Part shown: one piece after another, positions 1-9,899 of the stretch
Numbering within the stretch: the stretch's first letter is position 1
Layout of the letters: every line of letters begins with the position of its first letter
Assembly (NCBI GenBank): GCA_021292105.1
Contig: CM037875.1
Coordinates: forward strand, 59,950,408 to 60,014,407
Reading direction: 5' to 3'
Length of the DNA stretch: 64,000 bases
DNA from: Anadara kagoshimensis
Taxonomy: Eukaryota; Mollusca; Bivalvia; Arcoida; Arcidae
Position numbers and translations under genes: made by a program
Notes under the pieces: generated by a model
Told to the model about the DNA's origin: nothing
Databases searched by the model: none
Seen by the model: the letters and a program-made list of their open reading frames with translations, nothing else

Positions 1-42
1 GTTATCAGGTGAGCGTATCAGGCCCATGGGCCTCTTGTTTAA
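1..42 (-). repeat. End of AGGCCCATGGGCC-type interspersed repeat
   Basis: The first bases read, in reverse complement, as CAAGAGGCCCATGGGCC followed by CTCACCTGATAAC. This matches the left end of the complete repeat at 45,155-46,425 and shows that another copy runs off the left edge of the window. Confidence 0.7.
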
Positions 43-660
43 TGTCACCATAACAATTTATTAGCATGGATCGTGTAGTGTTGGAATTACGTTCATAAAT
101 GAAATGAACTCAGTAACAACCAAACCGTCAAAATATATTAGGAGAAATAGGTCTCAAATGACAAGTATCGAGCGATAGATTCTATAAGTAATCAATGATG
201 CGTTTCATTACAATTATACATGTATATTGATTGATTTCCGACCTACAAAAATGTGTTTAATACATATCAGACCTGTAAATTGTATGTTATTGAAGATTGG
301 GTCATAACTAATTAGATACAAATCTCCAATTAACCCGTAGGTTATGGTGATAATAATCGATATTGATATTTTTGACACACACGTTTTGCTAAACATGTTT
401 TTTCTATAATCTTGTCTTTCTCTTAAATAAAAGCAAGCAAACAATGTTCAATATACATTTCAAATGTCTTTAAAATTTTATGTTATATTTTATTGCTGTC
501 AAATCCGTATGAAGGATTCATGCAATTTTATCCTGATTTGACAGTTTCAATTTATGACAGAATTGTCTTATACTTATAACTAATGAAAAAGTAAGGGTAT
601 AACAAAAAACCTAATATTCTAATCGATGTCTAAATCATAATACCAAATCAAAGAAAAAAC
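43..660. other. AT-rich stretch, no gene recognised
   Basis: No ORF with recognisable similarity, no splice-bounded exon and no clear repeat. The minus-strand 76-codon frame at 214-444 has no recognisable motif. Confidence 0.5.
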
Positions 661-671
661 TTTGAAATAGG

Positions 672-965
672 AAATAAACATGCTAATCGATGTTCGCATT
701 ACAATCTGCAAGTAAAGTAAAAAATAAACTGACAAAATAGATGAGACACGTGGAATTCCACTGGGGAAGTAAGGCCGAGTTCTCCGGGAGGGTTATCTTG
801 GTACACCCGCCATGTCTGTAATCAAAATTGAGTGAAAGGAATATGTGACGTCAAATGTATCCAGGGTAATTCTGGACACATATACATCATACTTATCAAC
901 AATATTGCGATAACGGTCATAAAACGTTTTTAGGGCTCATAAACCTAGGCTTGTAATATTCATGG
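672..965 (+). repeat. Family A interspersed repeat
   Basis: A near full-length copy of the most abundant unclassified repeat in the window. Ordered landmarks are AAACAYRCTAATC, an ACACGTG block, CAGGGAAGTGAGGCCGGGTG, a TAGCTAGCTACACCC block, GTGTAATCAAAATT, CATACTTATCAACAATATTG and a CCTAGGCTTGTAAT end. It has no coding potential, no visible tRNA promoter boxes and no terminal inverted repeats. Confidence 0.75.
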
Positions 966-1239
966 GTCTAAATTTTTTTGTAATCATCTTGCTTCGTTGC
1001 ATAAAGTTTCTGTAGTTGGAACAAGCTTTACCATAGCGTATTAACTGTTAAACAAGTACACCATTAGCAGAATAAAAAGGTATATTGATGCATAGTAAAG
1101 GAATGTTGATAATTGAGAAATTAAAGCAACCACGTTTGTCATTCAGTTTCAAAAGTAGCCTTTCATGGGCGATATAGTTAAGGTATAAGTCTAAATATTA
1201 AGCAGAACCTAAAGAATCAGTCGTATCATTTATTTCAAG

Positions 1240-1530
1240 TTCACTAGGATAAACTTCAAACAAGGGGAGTGAGGCCGGGCGCCCCGGAAGGGTAGGTACC
1301 TTTTGTAAGGCTAGCTACACTCTCCACGTGTTTAATAACATCTATAATCAATAAGAAATATACAAATCCATGTCAAAATAAAAATCTAAAAGAAAAGCAT
1401 AAGCTTTGAAAACTGACAAAAGAGGTGAAACACGTGAACATTCTCCAGGGACGTGAGGTCAGGTGCTTCAGAACGGTTAGCATCTATTATTTAGCTAGCT
1501 ACACCACCAAGTGTGTAATAACAATTACAA
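1240..1530 (+). repeat. Two partial family A repeats in tandem
   Basis: The first part (about 1,240-1,340) carries the GAGGCCGGGCG...GCTAGCTACAC...CACGTG core. The second (about 1,345-1,530) restarts with the ATACAAATCCATGTC head and repeats the ACACGTG and CTAGCTACACC core. Confidence 0.65.
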
Positions 1531-2114
1531 CTTCCGATTTTGGCTCGTAAAAACCCTATTTGCATTTTGCATGTCCATTATTATGTCTCAAGATGTCAAT
1601 TATAAAAAGTGAGGGTAAGGTTATCATTTTTTATGATGATTTTCACAAGTTACTGTTTGTTACTGTCTCTGAAAATAATTTAAAAATGAAGTTTTTTATA
1701 TATGTTTAATAAGTGTACCAATGAAATTTTGAACATTCGAGAAAAATAAAACTGACCTCTTATTATATATGTTAATTTATGTAATAGTTTAACATCACAA
1801 GCATTATGGAAAATAAAATTAGGTACAGAAAGACGAGAAAAAGTTGTTATCTTAATTTATTTCTTAAATTTTTTCAAAGATGAAATATAACTAGATATGT
1901 AACAAATTGATAGAAAACCAAGATTTGTAAAATGGTTGTAGTCATATTGAAAATTATTAATGTTAATTGGCATGTCCAACTAAAACTATTGGAAGGAAGT
2001 ATTTAATTTCTTTTTTCTTATTTCAAAATCTCATTAAAATTAAGAATATTTAAGAAATCTGAAAATTTCCACTGCAGCATAATCCTTATTGAAATATGTA
2101 CGAAATTAAAGCCT
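1531..2114. other. AT-rich, no feature recognised
   Basis: Strongly A/T-rich sequence without ORFs longer than background and without a repeat that I can match elsewhere in the window. Confidence 0.5.
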
Positions 2115-2365
2115 GTATACTTTGATAACTGGTACATCAAGGGTATTACAAGTCCATATGACCTGGTTGATTACAATGTTCACCATGTAGTATATGATAT
2201 CATTTGTACTTACTTCACACTTAGTGGGTGTAGCGAGCTAGCTAAATAAGGGGTACTTACCCTTCTAGAGCACCCGGTTTCGTGTGTTAAACTTAATTAG
2301 CCAGTTTCAAAGTTTTTTACTTTGCTTTTGAATTGTTATTTCGATACGAATCTGTATGTTTGTTT
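2115..2365 (-). repeat. Family A repeat, degenerate
   Basis: It reads in reverse: GGGTATTACAAG start, then the GGGTGTAGCGAGCTAGCTAAA block, AGAGCACCCGG, and the CAGTTTCAAAGTTTTTTACT to GTATGTTTGTTTTT end. The centre is diverged. Confidence 0.6.
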
Positions 2366-2837
2366 TTTATTTTATATTGCAACATCATAACGTATTATGG
2401 CACAATAAAATCTGCTATACATAACTGAGCTTGCATTAATCACAAAAAACGTAAACTCATAAGGATTTCAAAGTCATTTGAAAAATTAATGGAAAAACAA
2501 AAAAGGCAATAAGAATAGTTTTAGTATTTATATTCAAACAATGCAAATTCAAGATTACATATTAAGCTACTACACTTGTGTATCATTTTAGCAGATATAA
2601 CAAATAGTTTTAATCTTATTATTTTCGACTTCATATATACATGTAAATTAGTTCAATATAGAAATTTTCATGAGACAATAAAAAGAGAGATAACTCGTAA
2701 AGTTCCATTTGTAAAACACAGAAAGTAAAATTACAGAATGTGTGTTAGTGGAATGTGAAATAATGAAAAATTTGTGGACAGCTTTATAGAGCTGAACATA
2801 TAACAGTTCTTCAAAATAGTTGACTTTTTTCTTATTT
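2366..2837. other. AT-rich, no feature recognised
   Basis: No supportable gene. The small minus-strand frame at 2,648-2,860 has no recognisable domain. Confidence 0.5.
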
Positions 2838-3300
2838 AAAGGGCTTATCAGGGTCCTCAAAAAGTTTCTTGGCCGTCATCACAATATTGTTATTAAGTTA
2901 TGAAGTCACTGTATTCAAAATTTCCCTGGATATATTTGACGCCCCACAATTCCATGTTCCTTTCACTGTCAATTTTGATTACACACGTGGAGGTTGTAGA
3001 TACATGCCTGTCGAAAGTTTAACACCAAGTTAACGAAGAAGTGCAGGATCGGCAGGTCATCTCGGACCCTCGTTACCTATATCTCGACAGCTGTCCTGTA
3101 ATTAGCTATCCATACTTCGGCCACTCAAAAGGTGAACTTTTCGTTAGCTACGTTTTAACTTTTGATAGTTCTGTACTGTACCTAACCATCAGGTGGTTAC
3201 CCTTCCAGAGCACCCGACCTCACTTCCCTGCTGGAAATATTATTGCGTTTGAGCCTAATTTGTCAGTCTAAGTTTTTACTTTACTACTTTTCTTGTGATT
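2838..3300 (-). repeat. Family A repeat interrupted by ~180 bp
   Basis: The 5' portion (2,838-3,000: TTATCAGGGTCCTC, GGCCGTCATCACAATATTG, ATTTTGATTACACACGTGG) is continuous with the 3' portion (about 3,185-3,300: TTACCCTTCCAGAGCACCCG, CCTCACTTCCCTG, TTTGTCAGT). About 180 bp of unrelated DNA lies between them, so this copy looks like the target of a later insertion. Confidence 0.65.
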
Positions 3301-4050
3301 CTGATTTCACTGATATCCTATTTAATTCTCTTTAGCTATAAAGGTTAGCCTTGTATGTAGCGAGGTCGCTGTATAACCTGAATGACATGGCTCAAATCAC
3401 AAATGTTCTACCATAAAATGATTTTTTTGAAAATGAAATATATACAGTGAATTTACTACTCATATTCTTATTTACAGACCGCGAGAACATAAGTCTAAAA
3501 ATACATAATTACAACATGCTAGTTTAAGAAGGGGGATAGGTTTGTTAAATAGTGCATATAACATCCACGTTATCTTCAGCTGAAACAACCAAAAAGCATA
3601 ACATTATTTTAGTAGTTTTTCCTTACATTATGTAACATTTCGAAGCCAAACATCAATAACAGTTGAACTTTGATGGCTCCAAGTCTAGCAGATGTCAACC
3701 AAACGTTCCAGTAAATGGGGGTTTGACCAACTGAACATCGATATGCGATCTGTGCATTCATTTCCTAATTACCCGAGTCCGAGTCTTCATTCATTGTTCT
3801 AAATATCATGTATCAGAACTCTATTATGGTAGGCCTATATATAGATTTTAAAATACGAATTGAACTATGGCTTCTGTTAGCGATATAGTTGAAGGTAGTT
3901 TCCTCCAATACATTTAGATACAAGGATTTAAATTGCAGCACACACACAAATATATAGTACAAAGAATAAGTATTAGAGGGATAAAAGGATATAAAAATAA
4001 AGAGTACACACAACAGAGTATTTTTATTTACTCTGATATGTTCAGAGACT
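3301..4050. other. Non-coding flank, no feature recognised
   Basis: AT-rich DNA. The last part is the presumed 3' untranslated or flanking region of the minus-strand exon at 4,053-4,472; no repeat or ORF stands out. Confidence 0.4.
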
Positions 4051-4052
4051 TT

Positions 4053-4472
4053 TTAATTACTAGTATTTGTCCACGTTATAGCTTCACGTCGTTCCATTCC
4101 TAGCATATTCTGTCCGAGTTTTATCACACCTTTAATAGCTGCTATTACTGTATTAGCGATTTCTGTAGCTATATCTGTAATGGCATCATATAACCACTGT
4201 CCGAATGTTTTCTTTGTCCATTCATATTGAATATTTCCACTGCTGTTGAACTGAATAACTAATTCATTATCACCATTGCCTTCTTCTATAACGAAACACA
4301 AAACATCCAGATAAATTGTCACTTTTACATTATTTATATCTTTTACAATCTTGTGAATATGTGGTCTCAATTCTATCAGAATGTCTTTTTCGTGGTCTTG
4401 TAACTCCGACATGTGATCGGTTAGTATCCTATGTATCATGGCATGATTACACTTTCCAGAGTAATGGGAAGC
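4053..4472 (-). CDS. Unrecognised small protein, probable terminal exon
   Basis: I do not recognise this family. An open frame of 139 codons plus stop lies directly downstream of a good minus-strand splice acceptor (pyrimidine-rich TTTGTTTATCTAG ending at 4,473), so I read it as a last exon; the first in-frame ATG is at 4,439. The product has a predicted helical N-terminal half, a beta-like stretch with a VTIYLDVLCF core followed by GNGDNELVIQF, a tryptophan-containing segment WTKKTFGQW, and a hydrophobic Ala/Ile-rich helix near the C-terminus. The order and the G-x-G-D-N-x-x-V-[IV]-Q-[FY] pattern recur in the exon at 17,010-17,384. Upstream exons were not found. Function unknown; it could also be a relic exon. 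Confidence 0.45.
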   Translation of the reverse strand, partial: ASHYSGKCNHAMIHRILTDHMSELQDHEKDILIELRPHIHKIVKDINNVKVTIYLDVLCFVIEEGNGDNELVIQFNSSGNIQYEWTKKTFGQWLYDAITDIATEIANTVIAAIKGVIKLGQNMLGMERREAITWTNTSN

Positions 4473-4496
4473 CTAGATAAACAAAGGCAACGTATT

Positions 4497-4880
4497 ATTA
4501 TTACATATTATACCTATACCAGTGTTAACTATACAGCACTAGACGGCCGTTTTAGAAAATAGTACTTGGAATTAAATCGCAAAAACCAAGCTGTTTCTAA
4601 AGGTTGGCAAATATTCAAAAGATCAAAATATATTTAGCAAAGGAAATACTTTCCACGAGAGAGTATCCCTATGTTTTGGGGGATTTACAGATTTCAACTA
4701 GCAGCATATTTTTCAGACAATATGTTGTCTATATATCATACCAATGTTAATTTTACAACAATAAACGGTCGCTTCGGAATGCAATTTCTAATAAGTAGTG
4801 CTCGGACCAAAATTGAGAGACCAAAATTATTCAAGGGTTTGAAAAATGTAAGACGAATTATATGTATTAAGTCAGATTTC
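4497..4880 (+). repeat. Family B repeat, two adjacent diverged units
   Basis: Two related units (about 4,520-4,665 and 4,740-4,875) share landmarks CAGTGTTAA..TTACA, AGTAGTGCT..ACCAAAA and GGGTTTGAAAAAT. A third related unit is at about 61,085-61,330, including the ACTAGCAGCA(A/T)ATTT segment. Divergence is high. Confidence 0.4.
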
Positions 4881-5620
4881 TGATGGACTCATTTCAATAA
4901 CCATTATAACATCAGTAGAGATGGAAGAAACGGTATAAATGGTTAGATTAAAAAATATACTTGCATATAAAAATACAGTTATGAATTATTGACAATTCAT
5001 TTGTAATATACTATATTTTTTTATTTACATAATATGTGTGCATAATAGAAAGCGTAATTCCGTTCATCATAGTCAAAAGACGTGCAAGCATACTCAACTT
5101 CATACAAATAATAAAATCAACATGCATAAATAAACTGAAACGACCGATTCATGAAATACAGTTTCATGTTTGGATTTATACCTCTCATTTCACAACCACT
5201 GTATGTTATATTTGAAGCTATATGACGGGAGAGGTGACTGCATGTTATCTATTGTCAATTTCCCTTTTTCTATGCAGCAATCTACTTGCCTCTCCTAGTT
5301 ATTGTGTATTTGTTTCCTCTAGTTATTCTAAAAAATTTTAAATGCCCCTTAAAAACTAAGGTATACTCTCTCATGCATTTCCTTGGCAAAATTTGGTTAA
5401 ATACATTTCCTTGAATAATTTTGAACCACATAAACATTTTGGTTTCACAATTTGGTCAAAGCACTAGATGAGGAACTGTTTTCTGAAACGATAGTTAAGT
5501 GTTTGAAAATTAATAAGCTATGGTAGAACTTGTTTCCACTACGAAAAGTCAGGTCCTAATACAATACAACGTATCAAACTGCTTACAAATAAATTGTTTA
5601 CCCAGTGATATTGATATCAA
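4881..5620. other. No feature recognised
   Basis: AT-rich sequence without recognisable genes or repeats. Short frames here show no domain. Confidence 0.4.
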
Positions 5621-5624
5621 GGCC

Positions 5625-5905
5625 TTTAAAATGATTTATGAGCATCTTCACAATATTGTTGCTGCCCTCGTGTCCAAGATTACTCTCGACATATTTAACG
5701 TCCCATAGTTCCAATTTCCTTTTATTCTTAATTGAATTTACGTTGCGGGTTTAGCTAGCTAGACGAATGGCGCTTACCCTTCCCGAACATCCAGGCGTCT
5801 CACAACTTCCCGTGTGTGTTTGTGTGATTAACGTATTTCTCAGTTTTTCGTTGCTTTTGGGATTGTAATCTGAACATTAGCCGGTATTTTTGTGTTAGAC
5901 TTGTA
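5625..5905 (-). repeat. Family A repeat
   Basis: Reverse copy with CATCTTCACAATATTG, ATATTTAACGTCCCATAGTTCC, GGGTTTAGCTAGCTAGAC, CTTACCCTTCCCGAACA and CTCAGTTTTTCGTTGCTTTTG blocks. Confidence 0.65.
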
Positions 5906-6215
5906 ACTATTAATCTATAGAGCTGTAATTGTTATATTCATATAACACTTACCATTTTTCTTTCTCTAACTATAGCCTAAAAGAAAAATGTTATAATAAC
6001 AGATTAACAAAAGTGAGATCAAGAGATCATATGAGTATCAATTCTACAAGATAATATGTTATAGAATATTTTATCATTATATTACTACAATTTTATAAAG
6101 AAAATTACTAATACATAGATGACTTGTAATTGTGATCCAATCAGAAGCTTTAGGTCAGGGCCTTCATTAATTACCTGCAGCGTAATCAGTTTGAAAAGAA
6201 AAATTATATTCAGAG
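5906..6215. other. No feature recognised
   Basis: AT-rich intergenic sequence between two family A copies. Confidence 0.4.
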
Positions 6216-6345
6216 TGAGAGTAATCAAAAACAAACATACTAATCCATATCCAAATCACAATCCAGAAGCTAAGTAAAAACTTTGGAACTGACAAGTTAG
6301 GTTATACACGTGACCTTCCACCAGGGAAGTGAGGCCGGGTGCTAA
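6216..6345 (+). repeat. Family A repeat, 5' half only
   Basis: It begins AATCAAAAACAAACATACTA and continues through CCAAATCACAATCC, ACACGTGACCTTCCACCAGG and GAAGTGAGGCCGGGTGCT, then stops abruptly at about 6,345. Confidence 0.7.
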
Positions 6346-6764
6346 AAATGATAATGTAACTATGTTTGATCACCATGGAGAATAACATTTGTTACATTTA
6401 CTTATAGAAGAAAAACAGCACAATATTTTATTGACTTTTAACGAACTTTATATACTAGTACGATGTAGTTAGCTTAGTGGTTGTTTTCTGCCAGTTTTTT
6501 AGCATTTGCTAGCTTTCAAAGTTTTCACTTTGCTGTTTGGATTGCTTATTTAACATAGACTGGTTTGTTTGTGTTTAATATATGCTAAATAAATAAAAAA
6601 AAACACAAATCGATGTCAGGGTTAATATAATCAAAATCTGTTTTAGACATGGATTACTATGTTTGTTTTTGATTATATCAAAGGAACTACATACGAGGGG
6701 AAGTCAGAAAGTTCATAGAACAGTGTATTATGCCAAGCGTAACACACATTTTCTTTATTTATTT

Positions 6765-7105
6765 AGAGTTGACTCAGGGGTATTGCAAGCCTAGGCTTAT
6801 CAAGGTCCTCAAAAATTTTTATGGCCGTCATCACAGTATTGTTGATAAGTTTGATGTCTCTGTGTCCAGTATTGCCCTGGATATATTTGACGTTTCATAG
6901 TTCCATGTTCCTTTCACATAATTTTAATTACACACGTGGCGGGTGTAGCTAGCTAAACAGGAGGTGCTTACCCTTCCGGAGCACCCGGCCTCACTTCACT
7001 GGTGGGAGTGTATAACCTAACTTGTCAGTTCCAAAGTTTCTACTTTGCTTCTGGATTGTGATTCGGACATGGATTAGTATGTTTGTTTTTGATTAGACAA
7101 CACAA
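6765..7105 (-). repeat. Family A repeat nested in the mariner
   Basis: Full-length reverse copy running from GGGGTATTGCAAGCCTAGGC through ATATATTTGACGTTTCATAG, ACACACGTGGCGGGTGTAGC and CACCCGGCCTCACTTCAC to ATTAGTATGTTTGTTTTTGA. It lies inside the mariner 5' region, so it jumped in after the mariner did, or was carried along with it. Confidence 0.8.
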
Positions 7106-7194
7106 CATTCCGCCATTTTAAACATATTAAGTTTATTTGTCACAACATATTTGTGTAATTCTCAAAAGCATTCAAAGTTGATGACCATCAAGCA

Positions 7195-8223
7195 ATGATG
7201 GAAAATCAAAATGTTGAGTTTAGGGCAGTATTAAAGTTCCTCACAGTAGAGGGTTCAAATGTTAAAGAAATTCACCGGCGAATGGCCGAGGTGTACGGTG
7301 ACAGTGGTCCTGCCTATTCCACAGTGGCAAAATGGTCAACTGAATTAAAACGTGGGCGCACCTCACTGAAGAATGACCCACGGTCAGGTCGGCTACCTGA
7401 TGCCATCACAGAAGAAATTGTCACGTCTGTGGAGACCCTCTTCATGAGTGATCGTCGAAATTAGGATTGATGAGATAGCTAGGGAGTGTGACATTTCACA
7501 TAGAAGTGTATACACGGTTATTCACGGGCATCTTTGGGATGTCAAAAGTATCCGTAAGATGGGTCTCAAGGAACCTTAATGTGCATGATCGCTTCCAAAG
7601 ACTCCAGTCAAGTCGGGAGCTTCTTGGCATTTATAATGATAACCCGGAGAGCTTTGATTTACGTTTAGTAACTGGTAATGAAACATGGATACATCATTGG
7701 GACCCAGAAACCAAAAAAGTCCATGCATTTGAAGCACCCTGGCTCACCCCACCAAAGAAATTCAAAACCCAACCACCAGCTGGCAAAGCCATTGTGTTTT
7801 GGGATTGTAAACCTGCTGGGATCTCTATCACGGGGGCTTACTATGCTGATCTAATGAAGCAGCTCAAAATTGCTATTTTATTAAAAAGGAGGGGAAAGTT
7901 GAGCCGAGGGGTATTGCTTCTTCATGACAATGCTCCTGTGTACAAGTCAAGAATTGCACAAGCAGTGATTCGTGAATGCAAGTTCGATAAACTTAATCAC
8001 TCACCCTTACAGTCCCGATTTGGCACCCAGTGATTATTTCCTATTTAGAAATTTGAATTCCCATTTACAGGGAATCAGATATCCTGATGATGATGGACTT
8101 AAGGCTGCCACAGAGACATGGTTTCAGGACCAAACCGAAAACTTCTATTTCAAAAGTATAGACAGTCTGAAAGAAAAGTGGATTACGTGGATTGGGGTAA
8201 ATGGGGACAATATTGAAAAATAA
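7195..8223 (+). pseudogene. Mariner transposase, frameshifted and catalytically mutated
   Basis: Three consecutive frames together cover a mariner transposase. The N-terminal part (7,195-7,464) carries the paired helix-turn-helix DNA-binding region. The middle (7,488-8,033) contains the HHWDPE and HDNAP motifs. The end (about 7,990-8,223) contains HPYSPDLAPSDYFLF. The first break is an extra A near 7,458; the second lies between the second and third catalytic positions. By nucleotide spacing the second and third acidic residues are 35 codons plus one base apart, consistent with the mariner DD34D signature. The first catalytic Asp is Asn (codon 7,677-7,679, in TGNETW), so the enzyme would be dead even without the frameshifts. 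Confidence 0.9.
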
Positions 8224-8424
8224 TAATAAAATGTATGGGTTGTTGCGGCAATACATACCCCGTTCTATGAACTTTTTGACCTCCCCTCGTATCTTTTTTC
8301 TAATGATTCTTTTAAATTATTTTGGGATAACATCTGTCGTGATTGAAAACAATTATCATCTTGTTGGTATTATTAGATATATAGTTGTGTATATAGATAT
8401 ACACCCGCTAAATCTAATTGATGG

Positions 8425-8646
8425 TCGTCATCACAATATTGATGATAAGTACATGTATAATGTCTCTGTATCGAAGATGTTTCTTAATATATTTGACGCC
8501 CCTTAGTTCCATGCCCCTTTCATTCTAAGTTTTTATTTCACCCATGCGAATGTAGCTAGCTAGACAGGAGAGACTTGTCCTGTCACAGCACCCTGCATCA
8601 CTTCTCATAAGGTAGTTTGTTTGGATTGGAATGTTTGTTTTTGATC

Positions 8647-8648
<2 letters not shown>
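8425..8648 (-). repeat. Family A repeat
   Basis: Reverse copy with GGTCGTCATCACAATATTGATG, ATATATTTGACGCCCCTTAG, AATGTAGCTAGCTAGACAGG and a short tail ending TGTTTGTTTTTGAT. Confidence 0.65.

Positions 8649-8708
<60 letters not shown>
8648..8708. repeat. (AAT)n-(ATT)n microsatellite
   Basis: About 14 AAT units run directly into about 6 ATT units, so the array can fold back on itself. Confidence 0.95.
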
Positions 8709-8723
8709 GTTAATACATATATA

Positions 8724-8941
8724 AGCAAACAATATTGACCTTTAATTTAAATATTTACTAAAGACGAGTACATTTATGAATAGGGAACTAAGAAAGTAAT
8801 GGGACAACCATTGACATATAAAGTGTAAACACCTGTATTTTGTACGTTTCAACTTCGAATCTAATCTATATATTGCATAGATCCTCCTTTATGAATTTTA
8901 CTAATATAAAGGTCAACCGAACAGGTCAATGTTGTTTGGCT
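8724..8941. mobile_element. MITE with TTGTTTG inverted ends (copy 1)
   Basis: The ends AGCAAACAATATTGACC and (reverse complement) AGCCAAACAACATTGACC are inverted repeats, flanked by TA on both sides. The same ends occur in the better-preserved copy at 56,651-56,898. There is no coding capacity, and the size of about 220 bp fits a Tc1/mariner-type MITE with TA target sites. Confidence 0.7.
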
Positions 8942-9252
8942 TAAAAACATAAAAAATTCTAAATATAACACCCAAAGGCTAAGCTGAATCCATATCGGTA
9001 TTCCCTTTAAATACGGCTTGCAGTTTTAATACCCTGTATATATGTTTTATATATTCATGAATAACCATTGAACCATTGAAATATTCCATGAGATTTTCTT
9101 TGTAAGAGTTACCTGGAAAACCTTAGTTTAAAATTCTTGGTAATAATTTAAATGAATCATATATAAAAAGCCGTGTTGTTATAGTTGTTATGTGAGCAGA
9201 ACATATACAAAAGCCTTGTCTCTGTGTTTGTTCTGTATGACATCATGATTGA

Positions 9253-9288
<36 letters not shown>

Positions 9289-9890
9289 CTAACTAATAAT
9301 CTAACTCATACCATTGTGAATAAAGTTTTGGTGACGACAAATTTTAAGTCATTTTAGACTTTATTTTCAATTTATGTAATATATATATATATATATATAA
9401 TATATATATATATATTAATGGTCATTACGGGTGATCGGTAGTAGAACTTGAAGAGTCTTCAAAAAAAATCTTTCATTCAAGATAAATAACCTCAGCCACT
9501 CTGAGAGTGGATCATCAGGGCATGTTACAAATATGCAATAGATATCATCTGGTAAGATACCATACATCTATTTACATAATAATATCTATAATACATAATA
9601 TAATATTTATAATACATTATGCTATACCTGCAATATCTATATTATTATTATTATTATTATACATCACATAAAGTAATTAAATTACTGAAACTGTTCTTGC
9701 AGAAAAGATATTAAAGTGGTTACATTAAACAAATCTTTCTTGTTAACAATATTAAATAATCCATACATATGAGGGGTATTTTAAATAATAATTTAGTACA
9801 TATTTTAACCTTAGATGAGTAAATGCTTTAAATATAAATAAATAATAAAATTCTTCTTCAATAGTTTCTGTCTGAGCAATAAGGGCAATT
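8942..9890. other. AT-rich gene-less stretch with microsatellites
   Basis: It contains (ATT)10 at about 9,257-9,286, an (AT)n tract at 9,378-9,416 and a short (ATT)n near 9,640. The 9,320-9,480 segment (TTATTTTCAATTTATG..., then TGGTCATTACGGGTGATCGG) recurs diverged near 13,560-13,625 and 13,990-14,055. Confidence 0.6.
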
Positions 9891-9899
9891 CTATCATCT

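Larger units (their letters stand above)
6693..8291 (+). mobile_element. Mariner (Tc1/mariner DD34D) element, inactive
   Basis: The element is bounded by TA at 6,693-6,694 and 8,290-8,291, the usual mariner target duplication. Its ends form terminal inverted repeats of about 28 bp: the left starts CGAGGGGAAGTCAGAAAG and the right, in reverse complement, CGAGGGGAGGTCAAAAAG, both followed by TTCATAGAAC. The span is about 1.6 kb rather than the usual 1.3 kb because a family A repeat of about 340 bp sits between the left inverted repeat and the transposase frame. The transposase inside is broken (see 7,195-8,223). Confidence 0.92.
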
